DNA of 64,000 nucleotides from positions 124,001-188,000 of the forward strand of contig CAAGCW010000009.1 of the NCBI GenBank assembly GCA_900768435.1. The letters run 5' to 3'. The position numbers and the translations under genes were made by a program. Source of the stretch: an uncultured Collinsella sp. (GTDB lineage Bacteria; Actinomycetota; Coriobacteriia; Coriobacteriales; Coriobacteriaceae). Each line of letters opens with the position of its first letter. Within the stretch, counting starts at the first letter, position 1. The notes beneath the pieces are model-generated. The model made no database searches. It had not been told where the DNA came from and was given only the letters and a program-made list of their open reading frames with translations. Below are positions 1-9,544 of the stretch, in pieces.

Positions 1-1802
1 AGCAAGCAGTGCTCGCACACCATGAGCTCGGAACGGTCGGCATCGACAGGCCCCAAGACACCGGGACAAGCGGCAAGCTCGGCAACACGCTCCGCATCAT
101 TGCCGAGCAACTCGGCCGACAAGTACACCCGCCCCGCCCCGAGTCCGCGCAGCCAGGTAAGCGTGACCCGATTCGCGCAGAACACCGGCGCCGCCACGTC
201 AAACGTCATGCCCAGCTCGCGAGCGATCACCACCTGTCCCAGGTTGCGGCAGACGACGCGCCCGGCACGCTGCATAAGTGAGCGGGTCCGATCAACGTCA
301 CCCGTGCGGCACACCTCGTCCAGCACCACAACGGCGTCGGACAAATCGCGTTCTCCGCGCGGATCGGCATCCATCAGCTGCCAAGCAAAAACCATGTGAG
401 CGGGAACCGCGCGCTCCACCAACTCCGTCGACGTACCGCCATCCACCGCAACGTCCTCAAAGGGCAGCACCTCAACGGCACGCGCAACGGGCGCAATCGC
501 ATCCGCCTCGGCCCGCATACGCTCCAACACCGCCGCCGTCTGATCCAACACGCCGGCGCTGCGAATCAGGTATACCTCGCAGCCCGTGTCCACCTTACGC
601 TTGCAATGCACGACGACGCGCTTCCCCGCTGCGGCATCCACCGGGCAGGGCACCTGCGGCCAGCGCTTGGGCACATCGGGACGCGCGTCGACACCCGGAT
701 AGAACCGAATCTCGAGCGTATCGCCCGCCGCCACGGCGGCATCAAGCTCAACCGTCACTTCTTCGTGACCAACCGCCACCAAGTGGCCTACGCGCACGCC
801 CTGGTTGATCGCGCGCTCAAAGCTCATGAGCTCGGCGCCCGAACGACCTCGCAGGTAAGCATCGGTAAACCCACGGTTAAACGACCTTCCCAGCTCGCGC
901 TCAAGCTCTTCCACGGCACCGGGGTCCCACGCGCCGTCGCGCAGCATATCGAGCGCCCGGCGCCAAACCCGCACCACGTTGAATACGTAATCGGGGTTCT
1001 TCATGCGTCCCTCGATCTTGAGCGACGCCACGCCGGCATCTACAAGCTCGGGCAGATGCGCAATACCCAGATAGTCATGCGGACACAGCAGACGATCCCC
1101 CTCAACGGCGACAACGCTCTGTCCCGCCTCGTCCACCAGGTCGTACGCCAGACGGCACGGCTGTGTGCAGTCGCCGCGCATCGCCGATCGTCCACGCCGC
1201 AGGGCCGAAAACTCGCACGCCCCCGAATAGCCGACGCAAATCGCACCGTGGCAGAATACCTCGATGGGCACGCCCGTGGCACAGAGCGCCGCAATCTCGT
1301 CGACCGTCAGCTCGCGCGCCGTCGTCACGCGCTCGACCCCCAGCTCATCGGCGGCAAGCCGCACGGCGCCTTCGCTATGAACGCCCGCCTGCGTGGACAG
1401 GTGAATCTCGACCCCGGGAATCGCCGCGCGCAGTGCACAAGCCAGCCCGGCATCGGCGACAATCAGAGCATCGGCGCCCAGCTTCAGTGCATGAGCTCCC
1501 AACGCCACCGCGTCGGACAACTCATCGTCAAACACGAACACGTTGAGCGTCACGTACACACGCACGCCATGGGCATGCGCCACGGCGCAGCCGCGCGCAA
1601 ACTCGTCGTCGGTAAAACCGTGCGCACTCACACGGGCGTTAAAGCCGCCCAACCCCGCATAGATGGCATCGGCGCCCGCGGCGATGGCCGCAAGCATCTG
1701 GTCGAGTCCGCCCGCCGGCGCCAGCAGCTCGGGCAGTGCCGCACTGACAACATCCAATCCAGTCTCGTATTGTCCGCTCGGCCCCATCGCCCGAATCGCC
1801 AT
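1..1802 (-). CDS. Peptidase U32 family protein, C-terminus cut by window edge
   Basis: Member of the collagenase-like U32 family (YegQ/RlhA/TrhP group); such proteins in bacteria are linked to tRNA or rRNA hydroxylation rather than to proven proteolysis. The frame reads about 600 codons from an ATG at 1802 and is still open at base 1. The ATG has an AAGGAG site 7 nt upstream. Visible marks are the opening LPELLAPAGG, the pattern AGADAIYAGLGGFNAR, the U32 signature EVFCHGAICVGYSGAC followed by GDCTQPCRLAYDL, SLKIEGRMK, and a late CEHCLL just before the edge. Full-length relatives have about 800 residues, so only the last quarter is missing. A complete paralogue lies at 55464-57959. The family assignment is firm; the substrate is unknown. 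Confidence 0.9.
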   Translation of the reverse strand, partial: MAIRAMGPSGQYETGLDVVSAALPELLAPAGGLDQMLAAIAAGADAIYAGLGGFNARVSAHGFTDDEFARGCAVAHAHGVRVYVTLNVFVFDDELSDAVALGAHALKLGADALIVADAGLACALRAAIPGVEIHLSTQAGVHSEGAVRLAADELGVERVTTARELTVDEIAALCATGVPIEVFCHGAICVGYSGACEFSALRRGRSAMRGDCTQPCRLAYDLVDEAGQSVVAVEGDRLLCPHDYLGIAHLPELVDAGVASLKIEGRMKNPDYVFNVVRVWRRALDMLRDGAWDPGAVEELERELGRSFNRGFTDAYLRGRSGAELMSFERAINQGVRVGHLVAVGHEEVTVELDAAVAAGDTLEIRFYPGVDARPDVPKRWPQVPCPVDAAAGKRVVVHCKRKVDTGCEVYLIRSAGVLDQTAAVLERMRAEADAIAPVARAVEVLPFEDVAVDGGTSTELVERAVPAHMVFAWQLMDADPRGERDLSDAVVVLDEVCRTGDVDRTRSLMQRAGRVVCRNLGQVVIARELGMTFDVAAPVFCANRVTLTWLRGLGAGRVYLSAELLGNDAERVAELAACPGVLGPVDADRSELMVCEHCL

Positions 1803-1964
1803 CGACAAACTCCTTACCAAGGTATGCATTCACTCTGAAAAATGCCGTCTTCCAGCATACACGAGGCCTCGCGCGCCCCGTTTGGTTTATCGTGTAATAA
1901 CTTATGTCCATCCTGCCCCGACGGCACATCCACCGTCCGGCACGACATACCTGGAGGTCAATAT

Positions 1965-4163
1965 ATGGGTCCTCGCCAACGACAGGGACACAGCCGTTCA
2001 AAGACGCACGCCCTGCCCATAATCCTGCTCTCGTTTTTGGGCTTTCTGCTGATTGCGGGCGTGGCGTTTGGCATCGGCATGGTCGGCAACGTCAACCGCT
2101 GGCTGTCCGATCTGCCCGACTACACCGACGCCAACGCGTATCTGGTGAGCGAGCCCACCGAGATCGTCGACTGCAACGGCAACAAGATCGCGAGTTTCTA
2201 CACGCAAAACCGCAAGTCCATCACCAAGGACGAGGTCTCCCCCTACGTGCTGCAGGGCACCGTTGACGTCGAGGACGAGCGCTTCTACGAGCACGGCGGT
2301 ATCGACCTGTGGGGTATCGCGCGTGCTGCGGTGGCAACCCTCGGCGGCGGGCACGAAGGCGCCTCGACTATCACCCAACAGCTGGTGCGCAACACCATCC
2401 TGCAGGAGGAGCAGTTCGACTCGACCATCGAGCGTAAGGTGCGCGAGGCCTACATCGCCATCAAGATGGAGGACATGTACTCCAAAGACGAGATCCTCAT
2501 GATGTACCTCAACACCATCTATTACGGCCACGGCGCCTACGGCATCGAGGCCGCAGCCGAGACCTATCTGTCCAAGAGCGCCGCCGACCTCACCCTCAGC
2601 GAGGCCGCGCTGCTCATCGGCCTTCCCAACTCGCCTTCGCAGTACGACCCCACGGTCAATCCCGATCTGGCACTGTCTCGCCGCAACAAGGTTCTCGACA
2701 ACATGCTGCGCCTGGGCCACATCACCCAGGAGGAGCACGATGCCGCACAGGCCGAGCCCATCACCCTCAACGTGACCGAAATCTCGGGCAGCGGCGTCGA
2801 CGTTTACTCGCAGCCCTACTTTGTCTCCTACGTCAAGCAGCTGCTGGAGCAGGAGTTCTCGACCGACGTGCTCTTTAAGGGCGGCCTGACCGTCAAGACC
2901 ACCATCGACCCCACGATGCAGCAGGTGGCAGAGAATGCCGTCCGCGAGCAGCTCGACACGCTCTCGCTCGACGGCTTGGACATGGGCATGGTCGTCGTCG
3001 ACCCCAAGACCGGCTACATCAAGTGCATGGTGGGCGGATACGACTACAACGCCGACGAGAACCACGTAAACCATGCCACGGCCAAGCGTCCCGTCGGCTC
3101 CACCTTTAAGGCCTTTACGCTGGCAACTGCCATCCAAAACGGCATGAACCCCAACGTTACCCTCAACTGCAACTCGCCGCTCAAGGCCAAGGGCACCACG
3201 ACCGAGGTCCAAAACTACGCCAACCAGAGCTATGGCAACATCACGCTTAAGCAGGCGACGGCATACTCCTCCAACACCGGCTACATCCAGGTGGCAGAAG
3301 CCGTCGGCAACAGCAAGATCATCTCGCTCGTCAAAAAGCTCGGCATCGACCCCGCCAAGGACAACATCGAGGACGTTCCCGTCATGACCCTCGGCACCGG
3401 CTCGATCTCGCCGCTCGAGATGGCCGCCGCCTACGCGACGTTTGCCAACGGCGGCTACTATCGCCAGCCGATCGCCATCACCGAGATTGACTCTCGTACC
3501 GGTTCGGTGCTGTACCAGCACACCGACAATCCCTCACAGGTGCTTACCGAGGGCGAGGCCGCCGCGGTCACCGATGTTCTGTCCGGCGTCATGAAGGGCA
3601 GCGGTACGGGTGCTGCCGGCGCCCTGAGTGTCAACCAGCCCTATGCCGGCAAGACGGGCACCACCGACAACACCACCAACCTGTGGTTCTGCGGCTATAC
3701 CCCGCAGCTGGCGTGCGCCCTGTGGACCGGCTATTCCGCGGGCGAGATCCCCATCCAAAAGTACGGCACGGACCTGCTGGGCGACAGCACCAACCTGCCT
3801 GTCTTTAAGCGGTTTATGAACACCGTTCTGACCGGTACCGAGCGCGAGGAGTTTGCGACCGGAACGGCGCCCACCTACAAGAACAACAGCGTCTGGAAGT
3901 TCTACGGCACCAACAACACCAAGAAGTCGGAGAACGACGACAAGGACGAAGAGGAAGAGGAAGAGGAAGAGGAAACCACCACAACGACTACCACGACGAC
4001 CACGACCACCGAGACCACGGGCGGCGACACCACCGGCGGCACCGATACGACCGGTGGCTCGACGGGCGGCTCCACTGGTGGTTCGACCGGCGGCGATGGC
4101 GGCACGCCTACGCCTACGCCCACTCCCGACCCCTCGCCCACGCCTGACGATACGGTCGGCTAA
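1965..4163 (+). CDS. Class A penicillin-binding protein (PBP1A type)
   Basis: Bifunctional peptidoglycan synthase: a glycosyltransferase polymerises lipid II and a transpeptidase cross-links stems on the outer face of the membrane. A short basic cytoplasmic tail is followed by one membrane segment (residues 17-40). The GT51 domain carries EDERFYEHGGID (103-114), GASTITQQLVRN and YLNTIYYGHGAYGIE. The transpeptidase has the serine motif S379-T-F-K382, S435-S-N437 and K563-T-G. From about residue 660 the tail is a low-complexity run of Glu, then Thr, then Gly/Thr/Ser/Pro, probably a wall-spanning linker. I chose the ATG at 1965 because GGAGGT lies 6 nt before it; a longer frame from 1842 has no such site. 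A strong terminator follows, so it is probably monocistronic. Confidence 0.95.
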   Translation: MGPRQRQGHSRSKTHALPIILLSFLGFLLIAGVAFGIGMVGNVNRWLSDLPDYTDANAYLVSEPTEIVDCNGNKIASFYTQNRKSITKDEVSPYVLQGTVDVEDERFYEHGGIDLWGIARAAVATLGGGHEGASTITQQLVRNTILQEEQFDSTIERKVREAYIAIKMEDMYSKDEILMMYLNTIYYGHGAYGIEAAAETYLSKSAADLTLSEAALLIGLPNSPSQYDPTVNPDLALSRRNKVLDNMLRLGHITQEEHDAAQAEPITLNVTEISGSGVDVYSQPYFVSYVKQLLEQEFSTDVLFKGGLTVKTTIDPTMQQVAENAVREQLDTLSLDGLDMGMVVVDPKTGYIKCMVGGYDYNADENHVNHATAKRPVGSTFKAFTLATAIQNGMNPNVTLNCNSPLKAKGTTTEVQNYANQSYGNITLKQATAYSSNTGYIQVAEAVGNSKIISLVKKLGIDPAKDNIEDVPVMTLGTGSISPLEMAAAYATFANGGYYRQPIAITEIDSRTGSVLYQHTDNPSQVLTEGEAAAVTDVLSGVMKGSGTGAAGALSVNQPYAGKTGTTDNTTNLWFCGYTPQLACALWTGYSAGEIPIQKYGTDLLGDSTNLPVFKRFMNTVLTGTEREEFATGTAPTYKNNSVWKFYGTNNTKKSENDDKDEEEEEEEEETTTTTTTTTTTTETTGGDTTGGTDTTGGSTGGSTGGSTGGDGGTPTPTPTPDPSPTPDDTVG

Positions 4164-4187
4164 GAAGTACGCGACTAAAGCCAACAA

Positions 4188-4225
4188 GGCCCCGAGCAGC
4201 TTATTGAACTGCTCGGGGCCTTTTA
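4188..4225 (+). terminator. Rho-independent terminator of the PBP gene
   Basis: A 12-bp GC-rich stem (arms GGCCCCGAGCAG and its complement) with a 9-nt loop is followed by TTTT. It starts 25 nt after the PBP stop codon. Confidence 0.9.
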
Positions 4226-4263
4226 GTTTGAAGCGACCTGGTGGGCGGTCTTTATACCGGCAA

Positions 4264-4299
4264 ACAAAAAAGGGGTACCGACCAACGTCGATACCCCTT
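4264..4299 (-). terminator. Rho-independent terminator of argR
   Basis: Read on the minus strand, an AAGGGGTA/TACCCCTT stem is followed by a run of six T. It lies 50 nt past the argR stop and faces the PBP terminator, so the two transcription units converge cleanly. Confidence 0.85.
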
Positions 4300-4348
4300 A
4301 CAAGCCGCTATGTCAGCGCACACAATGCCGAACGCACGACCCGCACGC

Positions 4349-4786
4349 CTACTTGCGAGAATTGCTCAACTTATTGATCAGCGCCTCGAGACGCTCGCCG
4401 TCCTCGGCCGTCTGGGCAATAACCAAAATCGTATCGTTGCCGGCAAGCGAGCCAAGCACATCGGGCAACTCTGCCGCATCAACGGCGGCGGCGATGCCGG
4501 AAGCCGTGCCAGGCTGAGCCTTGATCATAACCAGATTATCGGTACGCAGAACGCCCGTTACGAGCTCGGAAACCATACGTTGCAGGTGCAGGTCCTCTGC
4601 CAGAACATAGATGCCCTCAGGGAGCTTACGCAGCCCCATATCGGCAATATCGCGAGAGACAGTCGCCTGCGTGCAATCAAAGCCCATAGCACGGAGCTCA
4701 TCGACCAGCACGCGCTGCGTGCGGACATCCTTATTGCGCACAATATCTCTAATGGCATCCTGGCGCCCATTGCGTTTTTTAGCCAT
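4349..4786 (-). CDS. argR: Arginine repressor ArgR
   Basis: Hexameric, arginine-sensing regulator of arginine biosynthesis and catabolism; 145 residues, the usual length. The N-terminal winged helix contains CTQATVSRDIADMGLRKLP, the recognition region. The C-terminal oligomerisation and arginine-binding domain carries GTASGIAAAVDA and GNDTILVIAQT. The start is the ATG at 4786 (MAKKRNGRQ), preceded by GGAGAGAGGG; an upstream in-frame start at 4819 would add 11 residues with no support. No arginine genes adjoin it. The AT-rich upstream stretch around 4830-4860 contains TGAATAGTTTAACGC, which partly resembles an ARG box and may mean self-regulation, but this is weak. Confidence 0.95.
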   Translation of the reverse strand: MAKKRNGRQDAIRDIVRNKDVRTQRVLVDELRAMGFDCTQATVSRDIADMGLRKLPEGIYVLAEDLHLQRMVSELVTGVLRTDNLVMIKAQPGTASGIAAAVDAAELPDVLGSLAGNDTILVIAQTAEDGERLEALINKLSNSRK

Positions 4787-4918
4787 ACAAACCCTCTCTC
4801 CAAAAGATGGCGGAGACAATCAATCAGTGATTGAATAGTTTAACGCTATTTGAAGGCTTTTGTGTATAAGAACGCATTTCGAAACAATTCTATGCAAGTT
4901 TGTTTCGTAATGAGCCGT

Positions 4919-5959
4919 TTAGGCGGTTTTTGCGCCCGTCCGGTTAAGAAAAGCTGCCAGATGCGTACACATCACGCAGCGCGCGGGCTTAGCGCTGGCG
5001 ATCGGCCCAAACAACAGACCGAGCCCCCGATGGTTATCCTTGAGCGCGGCGACCATCTGACGGGTTCGAGGCGCCTCGAGCATATCACGCATGCGGGCGG
5101 AACGCTCGATTGACGACACCCCATGCGGGCTCAGACACAAATTCTCGATGCAGGCGACCAGTCCGGCAAAGTAGAACTTTTGGCTTGCCAGCTTGAGCCG
5201 ACCACCGCTATCTGCTTCCGAGAGTGAGTCCGCAAGCTCGTCGAGCGCTCGGGTGTCATCGGCTACCCTAGCATACATGGTGGGATCAAAGGCATCTGTA
5301 AGCTTAGGCGCCACCGCGTGGAAACAAGCGTCGCCGCATCCGGAGACACGCTGCGCCCGCGAGAGCGCGCATGCCATAAACCCAACTGTGCGAAACGCCT
5401 TGCCGTGCGACAGGCATGCCTCAAACAGCGGACGGCTATACATCACGCCAGAGACTTGAGCAACCAAGCCGCCTAAAATCAACTGAGGCAGCCCGGCCAC
5501 CATCGAAGATTTGCTATCAATGGAAATATGAGTAGCATCCAAGACGCGCGAATGGCGCTCTCGATGTGCATCATAGCGGTCGAGCGACACCGTGGGGAAC
5601 ACTATGTCTGCCGCAGTATCGCACGCGATATCGACCATCTTGGAAAGGGATTGCGGAGCAAACCACTCATCGGCGTTCATGGCGATGATTTGAGAGCCGC
5701 GCGAGGCAGCAAAACCGGCACGAAGACACGCGCCGCGCGTCGCGTCCTCGACGTCAATCAAATCAATATGGATGTCCCTGTCGGCAGCAACTTGAAGCGA
5801 ATGGCGCACACCGGGCGCAGTATCGCGACAGACAACGACAATCTGCAAATCGTAGAGGTCTTGGTTCTGGATACTCTCGAGCGCACGCATCGCATAGCTG
5901 GGCGAACCTTCTACCACAAGGATCACCGAAAGTCGCGGATGCGAGCCACGTCGAACCAA
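4919..5959 (-). CDS. Family 2-type glycosyltransferase
   Basis: The N-terminal 100 residues have the GT-A fold pattern of family 2 glycosyltransferases: LSVILVVEGSPSYAMRALES, then QIVVVCRDT, an ATRGACLRAGFAASRG loop, and IIAMNADEWF, in which D97 stands where the nucleotide-sugar and metal-binding Asp of the DxD motif is expected. The remaining 250 residues are not recognisable to me. No membrane segment is obvious. The start is the TTG at 5959, with GAGAGGA 8 nt upstream; no ATG fits better. The acceptor cannot be told from context: truA lies upstream and argR downstream, and neither suggests a polysaccharide cluster. Confidence is good for the fold and low for a specific role. Confidence 0.75.
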   Translation of the reverse strand: MVRRGSHPRLSVILVVEGSPSYAMRALESIQNQDLYDLQIVVVCRDTAPGVRHSLQVAADRDIHIDLIDVEDATRGACLRAGFAASRGSQIIAMNADEWFAPQSLSKMVDIACDTAADIVFPTVSLDRYDAHRERHSRVLDATHISIDSKSSMVAGLPQLILGGLVAQVSGVMYSRPLFEACLSHGKAFRTVGFMACALSRAQRVSGCGDACFHAVAPKLTDAFDPTMYARVADDTRALDELADSLSEADSGGRLKLASQKFYFAGLVACIENLCLSPHGVSSIERSARMRDMLEAPRTRQMVAALKDNHRGLGLLFGPIASAKPARCVMCTHLAAFLNRTGAKTA

Positions 5960-6120
5960 ATTATCCGTCCTCTCGACAGCAATGAATCAAACCGTGGTTC
6001 ATGGTACACCCCGGCAATAAAAGCAATGAGACACCGGTTGCATTGCACGCCAAGAACAGATGTTGCACACGCGCAGCCCACAGATGACAGGTGTCGACGC
6101 ACGACACGTCGAGCCCTCCC

Positions 6121-6945
6121 CTAGTCGAGCACGACAAGCTCGGCGGGATCGTAATCCACGCCCATAAACGTAAGGCCGCAGGCAGGAGCCGTGGGGCCCG
6201 CAGCGGTGCGGTCGCAAGCATCGATAACCTCGCGCATCCACTCGGGTTCACGGCGATGCATGCCAATCTCGACAAGCGTGCCCACGATCGTACGGACCAT
6301 CGAATGCAGAAACGCATTGCCCTCGATGGTGAACGTCAGGATGTCCTCGCCAAACGCAACCTCATGGCCAAATTCGGCACGCATCACGCAGCGATGCGTG
6401 GGCTTGCCAACGGCCGAAGCGACCTTGCAAAAGCTTTTAAAGTCCTGCTCGCCCAGCAGTGCGGGGCAGGCAGCAGACATAGCCTCAACATCCAAGGGAT
6501 AGCGATGCCACCACACGGCACCGCGGGACAGCACAGGGCGCGCATCTCGATCGGCAATGCGGTATGTATACGTACGGGAACGCGCGTCAAAACGCGCAGA
6601 AAAGCCTTTACGGGCCTTGTAGACCTCGTTAATGGCGATATCTTTGGGCAGCAGGGCATCCATAGCCCGCAGCCACCTACGGCGCGTACAAGCGAGCTCA
6701 GCGTCCGTTACGGGCACGCTGATGTACTGAGCCACGGCATGCACGCCGGCATCGGTACGCCCCGCGCACGTCAGATCGACCGGGCGGCGAAGCAGCGTCT
6801 CGATGGCTCGACGTAGCTCACCCGCAACCGTCGTCTGTCCCGGCTGCTCGGCAAATCCGCTATACGACGAGCCATCATAGGCCACGCGAAATACGAGTGT
6901 GGCGTCAAGCTCGGAAATCGAATTGAAATCAGACGGCGCAGTCAT
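6121..6945 (-). CDS. truA: tRNA pseudouridine(38-40) synthase TruA
   Basis: Isomerises uridines 38-40 in the anticodon stem-loop of tRNAs. The protein is 274 residues, slightly longer than average. The catalytic Asp is D65 in GRTDAGVHA; FRVAYDGSSYSGFAEQPGQ at the N-terminus and FLHSMVRTIVGTLVEIG near the C-terminus are family blocks. The ATG at 6945 is preferred because GGGAG lies 6 nt before it; two TTG codons upstream would add five residues. truA commonly follows rplQ in Gram-positive genomes, and it does so here, but a strong terminator lies between them. Confidence 0.95.
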   Translation of the reverse strand: MTAPSDFNSISELDATLVFRVAYDGSSYSGFAEQPGQTTVAGELRRAIETLLRRPVDLTCAGRTDAGVHAVAQYISVPVTDAELACTRRRWLRAMDALLPKDIAINEVYKARKGFSARFDARSRTYTYRIADRDARPVLSRGAVWWHRYPLDVEAMSAACPALLGEQDFKSFCKVASAVGKPTHRCVMRAEFGHEVAFGEDILTFTIEGNAFLHSMVRTIVGTLVEIGMHRREPEWMREVIDACDRTAAGPTAPACGLTFMGVDYDPAELVVLD

Positions 6946-6980
6946 GGGCGCTCCCAACAAACAAGCAACGGTATCGCGAC

Positions 6981-7011
6981 AAAAAAAGAGGGGTACGCGA
7001 ACGTACCCCTC
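6981..7011 (-). terminator. Terminator of the alpha operon after rplQ
   Basis: On the minus strand a perfect 10-bp stem (GAGGGGTACG, loop TTCG) is followed by seven T. It sits 27 nt after the rplQ stop and closes the ribosomal protein operon before truA. Confidence 0.92.
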
Positions 7012-7037
7012 GAATATAGCCTATGCAGACGGAATGT

Positions 7038-7505
7038 CTACTCAGCGGTCTCCTCGACAGCAGTCTCCTCGACAGCCTCGACCTTCTTGGGAGCAGCGGC
7101 CTTCTTGGGGGCCGGAGCAGCCTTCTTGGCCTTAGGCGTGCAAGGCTCGGTGACGAGCTCCATGATAACGATGGGAGCGTTATCGCCCTTACGGTTACCG
7201 AGCTTCATGATGCGGGTGTAACCGCCGTTGCGGTCCTGCCACATGCCCTGAGCAGCCTTGTCGAAGATCTCGGCAACGAGCTGCTTATCGCCGAGCTTGG
7301 CGATAGCCAGACGACGAGAGTGCAGGTCGCCCTTCTTGGCCCAGGTGATGATCGGATCGACGACCGAACGCAGCGCCTTAGCGCGGGTCTCGGTGGTCTT
7401 GATGCGGTCGTTCTCGAAGAGGGCCTTAGCAAGGCTCTTCTTCATGGCCTTGGTGTGGCTCGCATCGGTGCCGAGCTTCAGGCCCTTCTTAACGTTGTGA
7501 CGCAT
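7038..7505 (-). CDS. rplQ: 50S ribosomal protein L17
   Basis: Large-subunit protein near the exit tunnel. The conserved N-terminus (MRHNVKKGLKLG, then SHTKAMKKSLAKALFEND) is intact. The C-terminus carries about 35 extra residues rich in Ala, Lys, Pro and Glu (KKAAPAPKKAAAPKK...), a charged tail common in actinobacterial L17. Last gene of the alpha operon, 30 nt after rpoA; GAGGAG precedes the ATG. The terminator follows. Confidence 0.97.
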   Translation of the reverse strand: MRHNVKKGLKLGTDASHTKAMKKSLAKALFENDRIKTTETRAKALRSVVDPIITWAKKGDLHSRRLAIAKLGDKQLVAEIFDKAAQGMWQDRNGGYTRIMKLGNRKGDNAPIVIMELVTEPCTPKAKKAAPAPKKAAAPKKVEAVEETAVEETAE

Positions 7506-7535
7506 GGTCTAGTTTCTCCTCAAATATGCGAAGCA

Positions 7536-8477
7536 TTAAGCCTTCAGGCTCAGGCCCATGGACTCAAGCTTGTCCTTCACTTCCTCGATCGACTTAACAC
7601 CGAAGTTACGGATGTTGAGCAGATCGTTCTCCGAGAACTCAACGAGCTGACGGACCGAGTGAATGCTGGCGCGCTTAAGGCAGTTGTAGGAACGGACGGA
7701 AAGGTCCAGATCCTCGATCTGCTTGTCCAGCTCGGCGTTGTCGTTGGTGACCTCGGGAGCGAAGATCGAAGCCTCCTCCTCGACCTCGGGGGTCTCGGCA
7801 AGGTTCATAAAGGCGGCCATATGCTGGTTGATGATATTGGCAGCCTGGACCACGGCGTCGCGCGGGGCGATGGAGCCGTTGGTCTCGATCTCGAGGACAA
7901 GGCGGTCGTAGTCGGTGTGCTGACCGACACGGCAAGCCTCAACGAGCTTGGCGCAACGGGAAACCGGCGAGTACAGCGAGTCGACGTGGATCACACCGAT
8001 GGGATCGTTGTCGCGCTTGTTAGCCTCGCCAGAAACATAGCCGCGGCCATAGCCGATGCGCATGCTCATGGTGAGATGGCCACCCTCGGTGAGCGTAGCG
8101 ATGTGCTGCTCGGGGTTGACCAGCTCAAACTCGGACGGAATAAAGAAGTCCGCACCGGTGACCTCGCAGGGGCCGTCAACCGAGATGGTGGCGGTCGCCT
8201 CGTCGGTCGTGCCGAGAGCCCTGAAGACAAGACCCTTGACATTCAGGACGATGTCGGTGACATCCTCGACCATGTTAGGGATGGTCATGAACTCGTGCTG
8301 CGCACCATCGATCTGAATAGCCTCGACGGCGGCACCCTCGAGCGAGGACAGAAGAACGCGACGAAGGGAGTTACCCAGCGTATCGCCGTAACCACGCTCG
8401 AGCGGCTCGACGGAGACACGAGCAGACGTCTCGTTGATCTCTTCGACCTGAACCTGAGGCCTAATGAATTCTGACAT
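7536..8477 (-). CDS. rpoA: RNA polymerase subunit alpha
   Basis: Core RNA polymerase alpha, 313 residues. The dimerising N-terminal domain contains ERGYGDTLGNSLRRVLLSSLEG. An acidic linker (TPEVEEEASIFAPEV) leads to the DNA- and activator-binding C-terminal domain with LDLSVRSYNCLKRASIHSVRQL and NIRNFGVKSIEEVKDKL. The start has an ideal GGAGGT site 7 nt upstream. It lies between rpsD and rplQ, the standard alpha-operon position. Confidence 0.98.
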   Translation of the reverse strand: MSEFIRPQVQVEEINETSARVSVEPLERGYGDTLGNSLRRVLLSSLEGAAVEAIQIDGAQHEFMTIPNMVEDVTDIVLNVKGLVFRALGTTDEATATISVDGPCEVTGADFFIPSEFELVNPEQHIATLTEGGHLTMSMRIGYGRGYVSGEANKRDNDPIGVIHVDSLYSPVSRCAKLVEACRVGQHTDYDRLVLEIETNGSIAPRDAVVQAANIINQHMAAFMNLAETPEVEEEASIFAPEVTNDNAELDKQIEDLDLSVRSYNCLKRASIHSVRQLVEFSENDLLNIRNFGVKSIEEVKDKLESMGLSLKA

Positions 8478-8509
8478 GTATTACCTCCAGCCTCAGCAGC
8501 CCGGATGGA

Positions 8510-9106
8510 CTACTTAGAGTAGAGCTCGACGATGAGCTGCTCGTTGATATCACCGCTGATCTGCTCACGCGTCGGCAGAGCGAGCACGTTACCAGACAGC
8601 TTCTCGATATCGACCTCGAGCCAGCCAGGAACCTCAAAGCGCTCGGAGGAAATCAGGGCCTCCTTGATGGGGAGGAGGTCACGGAACTTCTCGCCGACAG
8701 CGACGACGTCGCCGGCCTTGACGCGGTAGGACGGGATGTCCACGCGCTTGCCGTTCACGGTGAAGTGACCGTGACGGACGGACTGACGAGCCTCTTTGCG
8801 GGTGCGGGCGAAGCCAAGACGGAAGACGACGTTGTCGAGGCGAGACTCAAGGATGATCATGAGGTTCTCACCGGTGACGCCGTTCATCTTGCGGGCCTTG
8901 TTGAAGTAGCCGTGGAACTGCTTCTCCAGAACGCCATAGATGAACTTGACCTTCTGCTTCTCGCGCAGCTGCATGCCGTACTCAGATTCCTTGCGACGGC
9001 GCTTGGGCTGACGGATAGATTCCTTCTTGCTGCTGTAACCGAGCTCAGCGGGATCGATCCCGAGCTGACGGCAGCGCTTAAGAACAGGAGTCCTGTCGAT
9101 TGCCAT
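8510..9106 (-). CDS. rpsD: 30S ribosomal protein S4
   Basis: Primary 16S-binding assembly protein, 198 residues. It shows the S4 RNA-binding domain (RLDNVVFRLGFARTRKEARQ, then VRHGHFTVNGKRVDIPSYRVKAGD). In many bacteria S4 represses its own operon; no such structure could be confirmed here. The N-terminus MAIDRTPVLKRCRQLGIDP has the long actinobacterial/firmicute form but lacks the four zinc cysteines found in some S4 proteins. Confidence 0.97.
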   Translation of the reverse strand: MAIDRTPVLKRCRQLGIDPAELGYSSKKESIRQPKRRRKESEYGMQLREKQKVKFIYGVLEKQFHGYFNKARKMNGVTGENLMIILESRLDNVVFRLGFARTRKEARQSVRHGHFTVNGKRVDIPSYRVKAGDVVAVGEKFRDLLPIKEALISSERFEVPGWLEVDIEKLSGNVLALPTREQISGDINEQLIVELYSK

Positions 9107-9125
9107 ATTGATACGATCCTTTCAG

Positions 9126-9530
9126 TTACACGCGGCGACGCTTCTTGGGGCGGCAGCCGTTGTGCGGGATGGGGGTCTTGTCCTGGATGCTCGAGACCTC
9201 GAGGCCAGCAGCCTGGAGGGAGCGGATGGCGGTCTCACGACCGGAGCCGGGGCCCTTGACGAAGACGGAAACCTTCTTCATACCGTGCTCCATGGCCTGC
9301 TTGGCAGCAGCCTCGGCAGCCATCTGGGCAGCGAACGGCGTGGACTTACGGGAGCCCTTGAAGCCCACCTGGCCAGCCGACTTCCAGGAAATGACGTTGC
9401 CCTGGGGATCGGTGATCGAAACGATCGTGTTGTTGAACGTAGAACGAATGTGAGCCTGGCCCACGGAAATGTTCTTACGGTCCGCGCGCTTCAGACGGGC
9501 AGCGCGAACGTTCTTCTTAGCAGTAGCCAT
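9126..9530 (-). CDS. rpsK: 30S ribosomal protein S11
   Basis: Small-subunit platform protein, 134 residues, with NISVGQAHIRSTFNNTIVSI, GSRKSTPFAAQMAAE and the basic ending NGCRPKKRRRV. It lies 14 nt downstream of rpsM and 19 nt upstream of rpsD in the alpha operon. Confidence 0.97.
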   Translation of the reverse strand: MATAKKNVRAARLKRADRKNISVGQAHIRSTFNNTIVSITDPQGNVISWKSAGQVGFKGSRKSTPFAAQMAAEAAAKQAMEHGMKKVSVFVKGPGSGRETAIRSLQAAGLEVSSIQDKTPIPHNGCRPKKRRRV

Positions 9531-9544
9531 CTATCTAGCGCTCC

